From positions 1,488,001 to 1,552,000 of the forward strand of contig CM072884.1 of assembly GCA_037013685.1 (NCBI GenBank): a DNA stretch of 64,000 nucleotides. The letters are read 5' to 3'. The stretch's first letter is position 1. Every line of letters begins with the position of its first letter. Shown here piece after piece: positions 12,177 to 25,410 of the stretch. The stretch comes from Acridotheres tristis (lineage: Eukaryota > Chordata > Aves > Passeriformes > Sturnidae). The notes below the pieces were generated by a model. It did not search any database and was not told the DNA's origin. It saw only the letters and a list, made by a program, of their open reading frames with translations. The translations under genes and the position numbers were made by a program.

Positions 12177-12479
12177 CAATGCTCAGGCTGAATTAACTCT
12201 GCTGGGGCTTTCCTGCTCTGCTTTCCTTTTTATTCCCAGGTTTCCTACTCCTGGCCATGCAGTTGGGTCCTTCCCATACCATCCTGAGCTTGCTGGTGCC
12301 TGAACCAGCTGTGATGGATCCCGATGTCCCAGCAGAGTGAGGAGTTTTCAAGGTGACCTTTGCTGGGACCACACCTGCTGGAGGTGCTGTTGGAACAGCC
12401 TGAGAATCTCCCAGGCACTTGATGTACTCCAAAGAAATGTTTAGGGGTGATTTCCTTTGCTCCCTCTGAATCCATTTCC

Positions 12480-12670
12480 CCTTGATTTTTCCTCTCTGTG
12501 TCTCTTCCCTTCCCAGTATTCCCTTCCTTGATCCATGCTCACTACAGTGCTGCTGCCATGAATTTTCCTCTCTTCCCTTGTTGTATTCCTTCTCACTTTC
12601 TCCTTTTATGTCCCTTCGGCCTTATTCATTCACTCTTCCTTTACCTCTTCTCAGTTATCCTCACCTCGTT
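12480..12670. repeat. Pyrimidine-rich low-complexity block
   Basis: The plus strand is mostly C and T in irregular TTCC, CTCTT and CCTTT words. It produces overlapping plus-strand open frames rich in Ser, Pro, Phe and Leu (12482-12775 and 12498-12701), which I regard as composition artefacts. Confidence 0.65.
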
Positions 12671-15600
12671 CCTGACAGGTGGGGATTCTTTTTTTTGCTA
12701 AGTTGTTCCATTTATTTTCAAAATCACTGTTCATGGCTACACACACAGAGAGCAAATCCCTTACACGCTACATAAAGAGCTAGAGGACATAAACCAGCTG
12801 AATTTGCTTTTCCTGAGAAGACTCAGTGTCACATCAGTCCTGTGATAGCACAATGACATGGAAATGAAGGACATTTGGGCACGGGGACCTCCATTATTGC
12901 ACTCCCATCTCCCTCCCATGTCCACTGTGCTCTGGCTCTGGTGGGGTTAAAGCACAAAAACTTTGATTTGGCTCACAGAACGAGGTGGCACCAGGGCACT
13001 TCAGTGCTCAGACACTCAGCAGCTGAGTCAGGGAGGCAAAAGTTCAAAGAAGGGCAGCATCTACAATCAGAAACATGTTTTGGGCCTGAGGACTAGAGGA
13101 GTTAAAAATAGGGACATGTGGGCTTAATTACAGAACAAAGGGAAAAGGGGCTAGAAGAAGGAACAATTTTTGGAAATTAGGAACAGTTGATCAACCAGAG
13201 TATCGCAAACAACCTCAGACACTGCTCCTGCTTTCCCTACATAAGAGATCCAAATCATGGAACAGATGACCTGTGCCCTGCATGGGCATAAAATGCATGG
13301 GGGGGCTCCTAAAAACTCGAGTTGTGCAGCTGACAAGATGATTCTTGCATGGAGAAATTGGAGTTAACTCTGTCCTTGCAGAAACTGTGGAGACACAAAA
13401 GCTGCAACAGCCTTCAAACCCACAAAATACAAAACCTGCCTGATTTATCCTTCTGAACAGGCTAAGCCCCCTACCTCAGACCCTCACAGCATTATTCCCC
13501 TGTAAAATGAGTGGATTCTCCTCTTCAGTTTCCTCTGCTTAATGAAATATATATTTGAGCAATACTAAGACACTGAAGATATTCACATTCAACTGTATTG
13601 ACTCTTTTTGAATATTACATTTCATTGGGTATGTATAAACTGTTTCTAGCCATTAAAACTCCAATCAAGGCAATAATAAGTTGGTGGCAGTTGTGCTGCA
13701 ATTTGAAAATGGCCTAATGGGATAACACTGCAGCCAAACTTCATTTTGACTTGAGCCCAAACCCTGCATTAGCCCTCGGATTTCTTGACCCAGTTCTGTT
13801 TGCCTGTTTTGAACAGGCTCTGTGCTTGTACAGATGGTAGGAGATTGTCTCAGCTCTGAGGCAAAGAAGAAACCTACCACAGCACAGCAGTGGCCAAAGC
13901 AAGCATGGAAATTACTGGATCAGTGTATTTGACTGCTGCTTTTCTTTCTTCTTGCTCTGATTCCAGCAGGGATGTTTAAACATGCCTGGCTCTGTGCACT
14001 GTCCAGTGTAAAATCCAGCTGGACTTGGATTTCACATTTGCCAGCAGCACTCGGGACTAAGTGCAGTGGCTTCCTGGCTGTGTCTTATTTTGCAGTGTTG
14101 AAACACCATTTTCAACTATTATCTTTTTGTTCCAGCATTTCTAGTTCAAGCTCCTGTAATCCTGGACATAGATTAAGGTGAGGATTTTATGCAGAACTGT
14201 TTCTTCCCATTAAAATCTGCCCAACACGAGCCAGAGAAATGCCATGGTAAATTCAGAGGCTTCATACAGCACAGGGAGCCTTAATGGCAGAGATCTCACT
14301 GTGTCATGAAACTGATCTAAAAGCAATAAAAACTGTGGGTGAACCATTTTGGTGATTACACAGAACAAAAGGAACTGATTTTCCCTCCCAGCCCACTTGA
14401 TTAACGTAAGAACTTTCCCCTCAGAACACAAAGAAATATCAGGCAACCTTGAGGACTTGCAGTCCTGAACAAAGCCTGTCCCATACAGAATAAGGACCTG
14501 CACTCATTACCCAACCATGCAACAGCTTGATGTGGGTTTTGTCAGAATTGTTCTTGGACACAGAGATATCTCATCCAGTACTGATAATTTACACTCATTT
14601 TATCACTGAAACCTGTTTGCTTTTCTGCTTTGAGCTGCTCAGATATGGCAGAGATCAGTGCTTTGAAGGAATCTGAGGATATTTGTTTTGGATCATGTTT
14701 TTTGGAAGACTGTAAAGAAATAAAAACACCTTTTTTTTTAACTCTCTGACTCAGCAATCTCAAAATTTGTAAGAGTCACTGACACCTATTGCAGAAGCTT
14801 GCAATGGTGATTATTTTATCTACCTGAATTTTATATGATCACTGTCATCTGTATGTTATTCCTGACATCTAGAATGGGTGGAAGGTAAAGAAAAAAAAAA
14901 ATCTGTGATTGAACTAACAGCATAATAATCACCTTTCCTCTACATAATAAACATAATTTGTTCCAAAAAACAAACAAGGGCATGAGAAAACATTCTTTTG
15001 GGTCCAAAGGGTTTCTATGGGCAATTCCTTTTATACCCATCCATCTCCTGGATGCCACCAATGCCTATAAGAACATGACCCTTTCTCCCAAGATGCATCC
15101 ATGGAGAACTCTAGGATCTCTATGTTGCAGGAATTATTTCTGGTCATCAAAAAAAGGGAGAACCATTTTAGAGTGCAGCATATAAATTGTCTCCCATGGA
15201 CATCAGAGACTGGTAGGGAACAGCTTGAAAATAGCATTTTCTAATTTCCAAAGGAATATTTGAAATAAACTTTCCTTTTTCTCCCCAGAGACATTACTGA
15301 AATGACAATTTCTTTCTGTTTCCAAGCAAAGAATGTTTCCAAAAATATTTTCTTACTTAACCCCAACATGCTGCTAAGACATAAAATTATAAATGTTTAT
15401 TTTCTGCAACCCCTAGAGTTTTATTTCTCCTTCTTTTATGTAGGCCTGCTTTGCAAAACCTGATCTCCAGTGCCTAAATGTGGAAAGGCTGATAATTTAT
15501 ACTGGAACCAGCATTTGGGGAACTTGTATATCTGGAGAGCTGGTTTGAATAGAAATTGTAAAAATGCACTAAAGAGGAAAATTGACTGCCAAAATTAGAC

Positions 15601-16220
15601 TGGCACACTTCAGGATTTTAAAGGCCAAGCTTACTGCAGAATGGCCTGATTAGCTCTGTCTAAATGCATTACTGAAGTACAGTTAATGTTGGTGATCTTC
15701 AAAACTCTCAAAGATGAAACGTGCAGCACACATTTGAATGCATAGATTTCAGCTTTAGGGTATTCTTTTGGAATATAGAATATGTGATGTGTTATAAAGC
15801 ACTGGACGTGTTCAGACAATGCTCTGCTAAGAGGGTGGCTGAATATTTTCTTCAGTTTGACCTCAGGGCTCTGCTCTTGGTGGAAGCTTTTCTCTTTCCC
15901 CAGCAGTTGTGGGGCTCAACTTTGCTTCACTGGGAACACATTTAGGAGCAAGCTGGGAGTTTTCCTTCCTTGTTCCTCCAAGAGATTTTGGAATTTCAGT
16001 TCAGTCCTTTATAGCAAGGTTCCCAAGTAACACAAGAAAGTTTGATGTCCAGACACTTCAACCAAAATGCTGCTTCTGTTACTGCCTTGGAGGGCTGGAT
16101 GGGAATGATGCTGAAGGAAGGCAGAACTCAAGATCCCAGCCTGAATCCAGCAATTCACAGAGCTGCTTCCTCAGATTTTACTGACTGGACAGGGAGGGGG
16201 GTGGCTTTGCACTGACAGAA

Positions 16221-16454
16221 GACAAGTTTAGATGGGATGTTGTGAAGGAATTGTTCCTTGAGAGACTGGTGAGCCCTGGCACAGGTTACCCAGAGAAGCT
16301 GTGGCTGTCCCTGGATCCCTGGAAGTGTCCAAGGCCAGGCTGGAAATTGGAGTGACCTGGGACACCGGGAGGTGTCCCTGCCCATGGCAGGGGTGGCACT
16401 GGATGATCTTGAAGGTCCCTTCCAACCTAAACCATTCTGGGCTTCTGTGGTTCT
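16221..16454 (+). mobile_element. CR1 LINE 3' end, well preserved
   Basis: A nearly complete CR1 3' end. It contains 'tttagatgggatgttgtgaa' (about 16227), 'gagccctggcacaggttacc', 'cagagaagctgtggctgtcc', 'ctggatccctggaagtgtcc', 'aaggccaggctgg', 'tgtccctgcccatggcaggg', 'gatcttgaaggtcccttcc' and the tail 'aaccattctgggcttctg' ending with 'tggttct' near 16454. It starts abruptly at 'gacaagtttagatggg', as expected for 5' truncation during target-primed reverse transcription. The right flank shows no obvious target-site duplication. Confidence 0.95.
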
Positions 16455-19400
16455 CCATCTGCCCCTCACCTCCATCTGAAACCCCTGCCAGCAATGGATA
16501 TCTGACTGTGCCCTCCAGGTGCACTACTTCAAGCAAGGAGAGATTTGCATTTGCATAAAGCCATCTTATCCAGTTTTTACCCAAATTCTCCATTTGGCCT
16601 TTAATGACAAGATTTCATGCACAAATCCACTCACAGGAGAAAATCCAGAACATAAAGTTCCAACTTTCCCTCGTACAGTGTGTGGATCCATCCCTGGCTC
16701 TGCTAGGAGAAAAAACCTCTTTGAGCTAAAGAGATCAGTAATAGAAATTCCATGCTCACACGTGCTAGGGTTTCATTTCAGTGACATCATTTATCAGTTT
16801 GACTTTGCCAAAGGGAAGAAGTTCACGTTGTAGGATTCAAAAGCAGCATCTAGGATGGAATGGGTTAGAAAGGCCTCAGGTTTCAAAAGGACATGCCAGA
16901 CGTGGGCCTTCAGTCTACTCACTTGAGCTCATTCCTGGAGATTTGCATTTGTAACCAAAACTTTCTTCGTTTCAACCTTGAAAAGCACTTAGAAAATGAA
17001 AACACATTCCAGACAGTAAAAAAAAAAGGCTGTGCTAAAAAAGCTCATATTATTTTTTGGAAAGACATGAAGAGAATTTAGGGGGATTTCATGCAGATTC
17101 TCTAGTGAAAAGGCATGCCAGATAAAAAGCTTAATCACTTTAACTCTCTGGAAGACAAAAGGACTGGCACACTTTGTGTATGTCAACTTACAGAAATCCT
17201 AAAACTCCTTAGAAGGGTTCTTGTAACTTAATACACTCTGCAGCCTCTTTTTAGTTCCTGGGAGACACTTTCTAATATTTTCTTTTTTCACTTTGCTATG
17301 TATAACAAAAGCTGGACAAATGTCAGCGACTCAAACACACAAACACAGGTGACTAATCTAGCTAAGCCTTGGAAATAACTGTGTGAATACAATATAAACC
17401 AGTTGAGCTAATCCAGGAATGAAGAGATGAATTCTATTCCTGCTCCAAGCACTGAATGAATGAAAGGCAGAAAAGAAAAGTGGCACGTGAGGATCTCCTT
17501 TTCCCTTCTGCTCTGAGCTGGTGTTACATTTCTCTCTGACTGTGTCCCTTCTGCTTTTGTGCCCTTCTGTGCACCCGTGCACCCTCTCACAGCTTGTTCC
17601 TGCACGTGTGACAGCAGGAAGAGCAAGTGAGCAGAGCAGAGGGTGACAAGGAAAGCTGCTCAGAGAGTAGCAGATGGCACACTGCTGCTCGGGGCTGGTG
17701 TCCCTAAAAGGCTCATTTAGACACCAACCCAGAAACAAGGAGTCCCAGAGGATTCTCTGCTGATTGTCTCTAGAAATGAGAACAAATGTTGTTTTCTACC
17801 TTAAAGGGACTGCATTAGAAAATCGAACAGAGTGAAACCAGCCAATTCTAAAATTCAGCAGGGATGGGAAAGGGTCAGATTTCTCCATCCAGACATTTTT
17901 TCCCTTGTACAAATAGTCACCATTGGTGAAGTTCTCTTATAAAACAATTGTTTTCCTAGATCACAGCAAATCTTCCTGCAAAGCTCTTTCTTTTATTTTC
18001 TTTTTTACTAATGTAGGAAGGACCATGATAATGGGTGTGGAGGGCTCCTTCCCCACCAGGATTCACTTTCAGCCTCTGGCAATTTGTAGCTGAGAAATAT
18101 TCTAACACTCTATGAATGTTCTGGTGCTTAAAGACTTTCAGTTAGCTCTTTATTCCAGGATTTTACCGAGCTGCTTTCTGAACCCATATAAACTCTCAGG
18201 ATCAACAAAGAATTCCCCAGCTCAACCAGGAAATATATGAAGAAATGTAATAGTTTTGTTTTCTTTTGCTGGTTTTTTTTCTGTTTCTGTTTGAATCTTG
18301 CACCAGCTGGTTTAGGTCAGTTCTCCTACAACAGGTGCCTAAACCTGAGCAAGCAGGATTTTCCATGGAAGGCCCTCAAAAGGCAGCTCTGGCTCTATCC
18401 AAAAGCAAGGTCCTCATGGCACTTAAGGCACTGGGGAATTTCTGTGAACTGGGGCTTATGGGATGATGCTTTAATAGGATTAGGGAGCAGTAAGAGAAGC
18501 CATGGGAATCCCAGATAGAGATATTTGGGGCAAGACTTCAGAAAGGAGCACATTTCTGTTGGCACTTTGATTTGAGGAGGGAGATGAGCACAGAGCAGTC
18601 ATGTCTATTCTTTACCTCTCCTCTTTGTACTTCTGTGAGTTTTTGGCAACTCTGGGTCTGGACTCCACACAGACAAAAGAAGCCTTTTCCATACTGATGA
18701 AAACATAGAAGGGAAAATTGGTACAGTTCTTCGGATGGGAAAATGAAGATCAAGAATGCTGTTAAATTATAATATAGGCCTAGGAGAAAATAGAGGATGA
18801 TGGAAAATACTGATAGTCTAGATGGCTTTTAATGAAGGATAACATTTTCCATTACAGGAAACATAAAGCACTGGAAAACAATTTGAAGAGCTATCATTTA
18901 AAGTTTGGGGTTTAGTGGGAATTATCCCTGCTCAAATTGTATTCATGATACAGTCTCATAAATATGGGAACATAAGTTGCCTTTAAAGTTTTGGCCTTTC
19001 TTCAGCATTTATTTTTGTAAAAATCCTTTTATATTGTATTAACTTTTTGTTTGCTTTGAAGAGCAAAGCATGCTCCTCTCTGTGTTTCCATTCCCCTCCC
19101 AGTTTTCCTCTTTTAATGAGATGTTTGACTCAAATATCATCCTTCATGTTACCCTCCTAAATTTTTATGTTCTCTCTGTTCTTATTCCTGGCAACATCAG
19201 AGTCTGCCTTCTCCCTTTGTGTAGCTAAATGACTTTCTTAAACCCCAAAATTATCAAAGCAACACCTAAGCTGTTGCTTCTGTTACTTCTTGAGCATCAA
19301 TTCTTTTTCATTTTTATCACTTTAGTTTTAATCAATTCTATCCTGATTCCCAATTTAATTTAGCTGTTCTTCTGTTGTGTCCCTCCATAGATGAAAATAC

Positions 19401-21479
19401 TAAAGTAACAAAATTCCACTGAGCAATTTATCAATAAATCTGCATTTAAAAGAGATGTTCTTTAAAGAAAATGAAAATGGTTTGCATTTGTCCAAAGTGG
19501 ATAAAGAGATGCTCTGACCTAATTCCAATGCAGCTACCAAATCCAGGTGTCTTTTCTGAGTATACACCTTATTCAATAATTTTCTTTGTGGTGAAATTAA
19601 GCTATTCTCATTAAAGGGGATAATTTGAGTACCATTGAAGATGCATTCTGAGCTCTATCTTAGCAGCTTGCAACACTGAGAAATTAAAATTCCTTAATTT
19701 ACTATCAAAGTCGTGGTAAGAGGAAGATAAGATAAAGATGAATAAAACAGACCACCAAAACAACTTCATTTTCTGTGATTGTGGATATTAAATTTACCAA
19801 CCTTTTGCAAAACCATTAATTACTCTTGAGAAGGCGTAATTAACACCTATGTTATTTAAATCAAATTATTACCACCAAAACAGGTGAAGGTCCATTGCAT
19901 GTGGATGCAAAGTTCACAAAATGCACTGTGTATTTTACTCATGAAAATTGAGGGGTTTTGGGTTTTTTTTTTGTCTACCTGAAAGCTCTTTGGCTCTACC
20001 AGCAAACTGCTTTTCCCAGCTGTATCCAGTGCTATCTGAGATCCTGGGTGACTCCTTTGTTCTGTTTTTTTCTAGAATCTCATTACTTGGGGAATATTTG
20101 CTGTTTTCCTGCAACATTTAGAGTTATTTACACAGCCCAGCAGACGACTGTGCAAAGGTCCTGGGGCTGGTGGGAAGCTGAGACAGAAATTCCATGTGAT
20201 CCAGTGAATAGTCCAGTCCTGTGTGACTGGGAGCAGCCTGACCACGATTTAGTGGCAATTTGCCAGGGGCTGGCTCTGGAGCCACCACAATAGCAATAAT
20301 GATGTTTGGTTTGGCCTTTTGATCATGGAGAAACTGCATTGTCCCAGCACACCAGGGCTGTACAAGCCCCTCTTCAGAAGCTGTGCTGTAAATTTGATTT
20401 ATTACAGGCAAACTCCAAAGCTTCCACACACAATCCATGGACATGGCCTCTATATCTGGCTTTCCCCTCCCACCCACTCCAGCTGAAACATGACAAACAC
20501 ATGTCCCTGTTACCTCCAATCTTGTCAGAATTAATATGTCTTTTAAAAGATAAAACTTACATAACCTACACAGGCTCAAAAAAACCAAAAGTTCACTTTT
20601 GACAGAGCAGAATTACCTGTAGGTGTTTCACAAGATGAAAAAGAAACTTTCAGTTGCCTGTCAGATTCAAAGATATTTCAGATAAGACTCCAATTTGCCT
20701 GAAACTTGCTCACTAAAATTTAGGGAATGTTGTCACCCCACTTTGAGCACAGTTAAATGCTGATAAAAAATCATTGCTGAAAATGGAACCATTATTTTGT
20801 TTGTAAGGTGGGAAGAATTTCCACAAACATGAGGTTTAAAAATCCATTTAAAACGAGAAACAAAATTTCAAATCGACAAAATCAAGTACTGTAGAAAGTT
20901 CCTGCTTCTTTCTCTTACAAGTCACCAAAGTGCACAAGTATTTCAAACAGCTTGACATCTGTATTACATAAGCAGAAAGCAATTCAGCTGCTTGGAGAAT
21001 ATAAAAAACAACTTTGACCTTACACTGGAGTCATGCTTCAAAAGACTGATTATTCATATGAAGAAAAATTGCTCAAAAACAACTGCTTGGAAATATTCTC
21101 AGAAAGAAAATAGATTGATTGTTCTGAGGCAATAATATAATTATGGTATAACAAATTGCATTTTTTTTATTTTACTCCTAAGGCTTTTTCTTTTTTCACA
21201 ATAAGTGCTTCATCTGCTAGTATTTGAAATATTTTATCTTTCAAAATGTTTCCCTTGTTTGCTCAGTGTATTTTTTAGCTTGATTGAATGTAACTCTTTA
21301 AGAAGTTTGAGAGTTGCTGCTAATGGGAGAATTTCAGGCCATGTTGCCCCTCATTAATTCTGACCCCATTGTGGCCAGAAACCACATCACTGTGGGGTTA
21401 AAGATGTGTTGTGTTGGTAGAAAACACTGTGAAAGTATTTTACATTTAATACAATTACAATAAATTTGTGCCCAGCACA
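16455..21479. other. Unique non-coding stretch
   Basis: No credible gene or RNA gene. Most of it is AT-rich. A motif cluster at 19805-19890 is described separately. I see no further transposon. Confidence 0.55.
19805..19890. promoter_or_regulatory. Candidate regulatory cluster: two TAATTA sites 20 bp apart
   Basis: TAATTA occurs at 19817-19822 and again at 19837-19842, starting exactly 20 bp apart, close to two helical turns. The E-box CAGGTG follows at 19881-19886. TAATTA is the common core of many homeodomain proteins and CAGGTG is a SNAI/ZEB or bHLH-type E-box. The sites are seen directly. Use as an enhancer is inference, and such words are frequent in AT-rich DNA. Confidence 0.2.
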
Positions 21480-21560
21480 GAGGATAATCAGTGCCCTGTT
21501 CCTGCTGCCACACCATTCCTGATCCCAGCCAGGATTCCATTGGCCTTCCTGGCTCACAGC
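21480..21560 (-). mobile_element. CR1 LINE internal fragment, minus strand
   Basis: The plus strand contains 'ccctgttcctgctgccacac', then 'cattcctgatcccagccagg' and 'attccattggccttcctggc'. This matches the reversed internal CR1 stretch that commonly reads 'gctggccacactattcctga', 'tacaggccaggatgccattg', 'gccttcttggcc'. No 3' tail is attached and both ends fade out, so it is an old fragment of about 80 bp. It was recognised by word order rather than by alignment. Confidence 0.6.
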
Positions 21561-24500
21561 AATCAATTCAGTCCCTGAGCAAATCTTGACACTTGAGTTA
21601 CAGGATCTGGTTCATACCCAACTACTGGAGCTCGATCTGTCTTCAAATCCCCCTTTTACATTAGTCCAAATTTTCTCCTAGCACTAGTATTTTTACATAG
21701 TTTATTAAAGAAGTCCAACTAAAAAGTTGCTGTGTATTCTACATGAGAAGTTTCTCCAGAAAACCAGAGAGTTTCTCCAGGTTATCTGTAATTCACCTCA
21801 GTGAAACCATTTCAAACAAGGATTTCCCCCAATGATCTGGTCACAGAACTCTAGACAGTAACATGACATGACATTAAACCAATTTTAAAAGGTAATTCAT
21901 TTAGTGCTTCTGGTGTGTATCCTAATTTTATCACTACAGAATCACAGTTCAGTGGGCTGCTTCTTGCCAAGCTCGAGCTATTCTTTTTCTACCTTACATT
22001 TTTTGAATAGTTTCTAAACCAAGGGAAGCAATTTCACACCACCAATCAAAATAAGCCACTCAGCAGAAAAGTTTCAATTTCCAGCTCTTAATAAATCACA
22101 CAGATTTAAATCAGATTCACGAATTCCACAGAAGTTATGCATTTATGTTCTCAATTTCCATAACAGAAGTTGCAACATTATAAGAAAATCTGAACTCTCT
22201 AATAGTTACCTGCTGAACTTAATTTTGGGCAGAACTCATTTGTTTATGTCTGCTGGTCCCTCACTGGAGAAATGTTAACCATGGTACAATATTAACATAA
22301 ACTTCAGCTCATTCGCTTTTCAGCTAAATAAGCAAAACAACCAATTTCCTTCTTTAAATTCAACGATGATTTCTATTCATTACACAGCATATATTAGTGC
22401 TAACAGAGGCCAAGCAAGGACCATTAAAAAAAAATCAGATGTATTAATTTACAGCAGGGCTGTGAATCAGGACCAGGACCCCACAGTGGCTGCAAGGTGT
22501 GTGACATGACCCCTTCCTGTGCCACTGATCATCCACACATTTTGGTAACTGAACTCCTGCATTTTGGTGAGCACTGCTGGGGCCTTCTCCCCAGAGCCAA
22601 AAGGAAGCTGCTCCAAGAGTTTATTTTTTTGCCAGGGATGCTGCAAGCAGAGCCCCACCCTTCCCCAGCGCTGAGGAGGGGGCTGAGGAATGCCATGGAC
22701 TCATTCCACAGCTGAGGTCTCCGAGTTCACAGCACAATGTGCTGCAGTCATGTCCCCAAACTGGCTTCCTATCAGGCTTTAAAATAAAGCACTGCACTTC
22801 TGCTCCTCAAAGCTAACTTGGCCAGAAGGGATTTTTCATTTCAAAACATTTAGAAAACAAAAGTGTGTGTGTGTGTCTGTGTGTGTGTGGGTAGAAATAC
22901 AGGAAAAAACCCAAAACATCTGTGACCTGATACCTGTGTGTCAGGAGTGATTGGTGACACTGAGGGTGCATAAAGCAATTAATTCAGCTTCTGCCTGATC
23001 ACAAACATCACATTTGCTTTTTCTTCTGTTGATTACAAATGCTGCGTGATTCCTTTTAATCCAAAAGTAATAAATTTGTCCTGACTGCTTAATCTCATCT
23101 GTAAATGGAGCTCTTTGGTTTCATCAGCCCCCGATTTATTGCTTTTTTGAGATAAAACAGCCAAGGTTTGATACTGTTTGGTTTTAGTGTGCTGCATCTT
23201 CCTCAATTTCTACTTTTACTATGTTTATGCTTACTTCAATTCTTTCTGCAGATAAATTAAAACCATTAAGATTTTTAGAGTTCCAAATCTATTTTTTTGC
23301 TTTTAATTTTTTTCTTTCCCCCCCTCACCAGGTTTTCCACTTGAGGTGCATACACAGTATCAAAGACATTTCAGATGGTGCAGCATTAGCACCTCAAGAT
23401 GTGTTTTAAACTCTCACTTTGCAATTCTATTGGCCAAATCCAACATTTTCCTCTGCCAGAAAATGCCAGGTGGTAACAGAATAATTTTAGGTACTTTTTT
23501 AGCTGTGCACCAGATGGTGATAACACAAGTAATAATATCAAACAAGTATTAGCTTGTTTCTAACCCCTGCCTCCACATGCTACAGATGCAAAAGGTCATT
23601 TATATGAAGCACTCACCATGTGCTGTACAGAAAACACCAGAAATTCCAGCCCAACTGGTCCCTGGAGTGTTCAGGAAGCATCCTGGTGGAAATTCCCCAA
23701 CGACTGTGGAAAATGCAAGAGAAAAAAAGCCCCATCAAAACTATTATCAATCTTTTGTGATTATGATTTGGAATGAGCTATGTCAAGCAACTACTTCATA
23801 GTGTTATATCAGTGCATCACTCTTTCAAACAAATGGGACATAATTAAAACAATTAAAGGCTGTGTCTTTATTTAAGGCTTACCTGGCTAGAGAGACATTT
23901 GGTGTGAAACAAACCAAACCCAAAAACTATGCAAGAAATGATCTAGAATTACAAAGAAAATATTTCTCCTATTACCTTCCATTAAAAGGAGTGCTTAGAG
24001 CTTTCTACTTCCCATGGAAATAGATAAAACAGAGGTGCTTTCTGTCTTAATTTCCCCATGCACATTTCCAGATCCTGGCATTTTCTTTCCCTCAGCAAAA
24101 TCAGACCTGAAATTATGGCATCTCCATGCTGTATTACAAGCCTTAAGAAAGAATTCTGGACTTCCTCAGTAACTGTATTGAAATAAAGTCACCCAAATTG
24201 CAATATCAGATTGCTTTGCTTTTAATTTGAATACAAGAGTGATCTGCTCCAAATGCTCCAGAGAAATATTTCCTTGTTCAGCCCCCTCTTGCTTCCCCCT
24301 CAGCTCCTCCTCCAGGCTTCCTCAGATCATTTCCAGTTTGCTTTTAATGGAAATTCCTTCTGACCCCAATCTTCTGCCTGATGAATTCAACCTATTGCAT
24401 GTATCAATCATACAAGCCTTTAATCCAGTTTATGGGGGGCTGGGGAGAAAGGGAAGAAGCAAATGTATGGCGATCTGTGGGATCAGAGCAGTGTGCTCAA

Positions 24501-25069
24501 AACCCACCCTCAAATGTGTGAAATTAAGCAGTCTTCACACTCTGGCAGCTGAGAGGCTTTATAATATCTTGCTGCTTCACACCTGACTTGGAGGCAATGC
24601 TCAAGACCTTTCAGAGTCATCAAATTACGGGTTATTGTTCTGCTTCCAAGGTGTGCCTGGCAGGTTCTCCTCACTGCTCCTCTAGTCAAGGTCTCAGAAG
24701 CATTAAAGGCTTCTGGTTGATCTCTCCTTGTGAATGCATAGTTTGCATGCCTGCCTGCAGGAGAAGTCCCCCTGACCTCTGTCCCAGCCAAGAAGGTGTC
24801 CAGCCAGCCATTAGCACCATCTTGGGGTGCTGGCATGCCACAAAAATGGGAAGAGAAATCCCTGAATAATTCAGCTGGCAACACCTAAAAGTCACAATTT
24901 GAATGTGACCTACAGAGCTGTTAATGTCCCATGGCTTCTGTATGTAAAACCTCACATATTTCAAAATAATCAGAGGTTAATTATGCCTACAATTGCTATT
25001 TTCCACTCATCTAAGCCCATTTATTTCTGCTGTCACACCTTTAATGGGTGGAGTAAGAAATTCTTACTC
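21561..25069. other. Unique non-coding stretch
   Basis: No gene seen. A (GT)n microsatellite lies at 22863-22890. The region near 24600-24880 is GC-richer, with overlapping open frames on both strands up to 124 codons (minus, 24510-24884). None has a recognisable domain. Confidence 0.55.
22863..22890. repeat. (GT)n microsatellite
   Basis: An imperfect GT dinucleotide array, interrupted once by CT at about 22877, with a GGG at its right end. It is a likely length-variable marker. Confidence 0.95.
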
Positions 25070-25410
25070 ACAGAATCCCAGGATGGGCCAGGCTGGCAGG
25101 GACCACAGTGGGTCACTGCTGCCACCTCCCTGCTCAGGCAGGGTCATCCCAGGGCACAGGGCACAGGAGTGGGTCCAGATGTTCCAGACAGATGTTCCAG
25201 ATATATTTCAGAATATATGCGAGACTCCACAGCCTCTCTGGTCTCTGTTCAGAGCTGGGCATTGCCCAGGGCAGAAGTTGTGCCTCCTGTGCAGGGGGAA
25301 TTGTTGGGCTCAGTCCCTGCCCGTGGCTCTGGTGCCATTGCTGGGCCCTGGAGCAGAGCCTGGGCCCTGCTCTGCCTTTTCCCTCAAAATCTTCCCCAAC
25401 AGTTCCACTG
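25070..25410 (-). mobile_element. CR1 LINE 3' region, minus strand, about 340 bp
   Basis: This is a reversed CR1 starting with the tail 'cagaatcccaggatgggcca' (25071). It continues with a degraded 'ctgctcaggcagggtcatcc', 'cagggcacagggcacaggag', 'gagactccacagcctctctg' (about 25221), then a diverged purine/pyrimidine section and 'ggagcagagcctgggccctg' (about 25351). It is one of the longest CR1 pieces here and GC-rich relative to its flanks. Overlapping plus-strand frames of about 170 codons (24899-25411 and 24993-25505) run through it and are not genes. A 13-bp unit is tandemly doubled at 25177-25202. Confidence 0.85.
25177..25202. repeat. Two-unit 13-bp tandem duplication inside CR1
   Basis: AGATGTTCCAGAC (25177-25189) is followed directly by AGATGTTCCAGAT (25190-25202), matching at 12 of 13 positions. 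It lies within the CR1 copy and probably arose after insertion by slippage. Confidence 0.85.

Larger units (their letters stand above)
10776..16220. other. Unique non-coding stretch
   Basis: No gene, RNA gene or clear transposon. It holds a GC palindrome at 12159-12176 and a pyrimidine-rich block at about 12480-12670, annotated separately. A short segment near 13450-13500 faintly resembles reversed CR1 but is too weak to call. The remainder is AT-rich with frequent chance polyadenylation hexamers. Confidence 0.55.

Noticed and set aside
13440..13510. Possible reversed CR1 ('aacaggctaagccccctacc')
   Set aside because: Only loose similarity in word order with no diagnostic block on either side.
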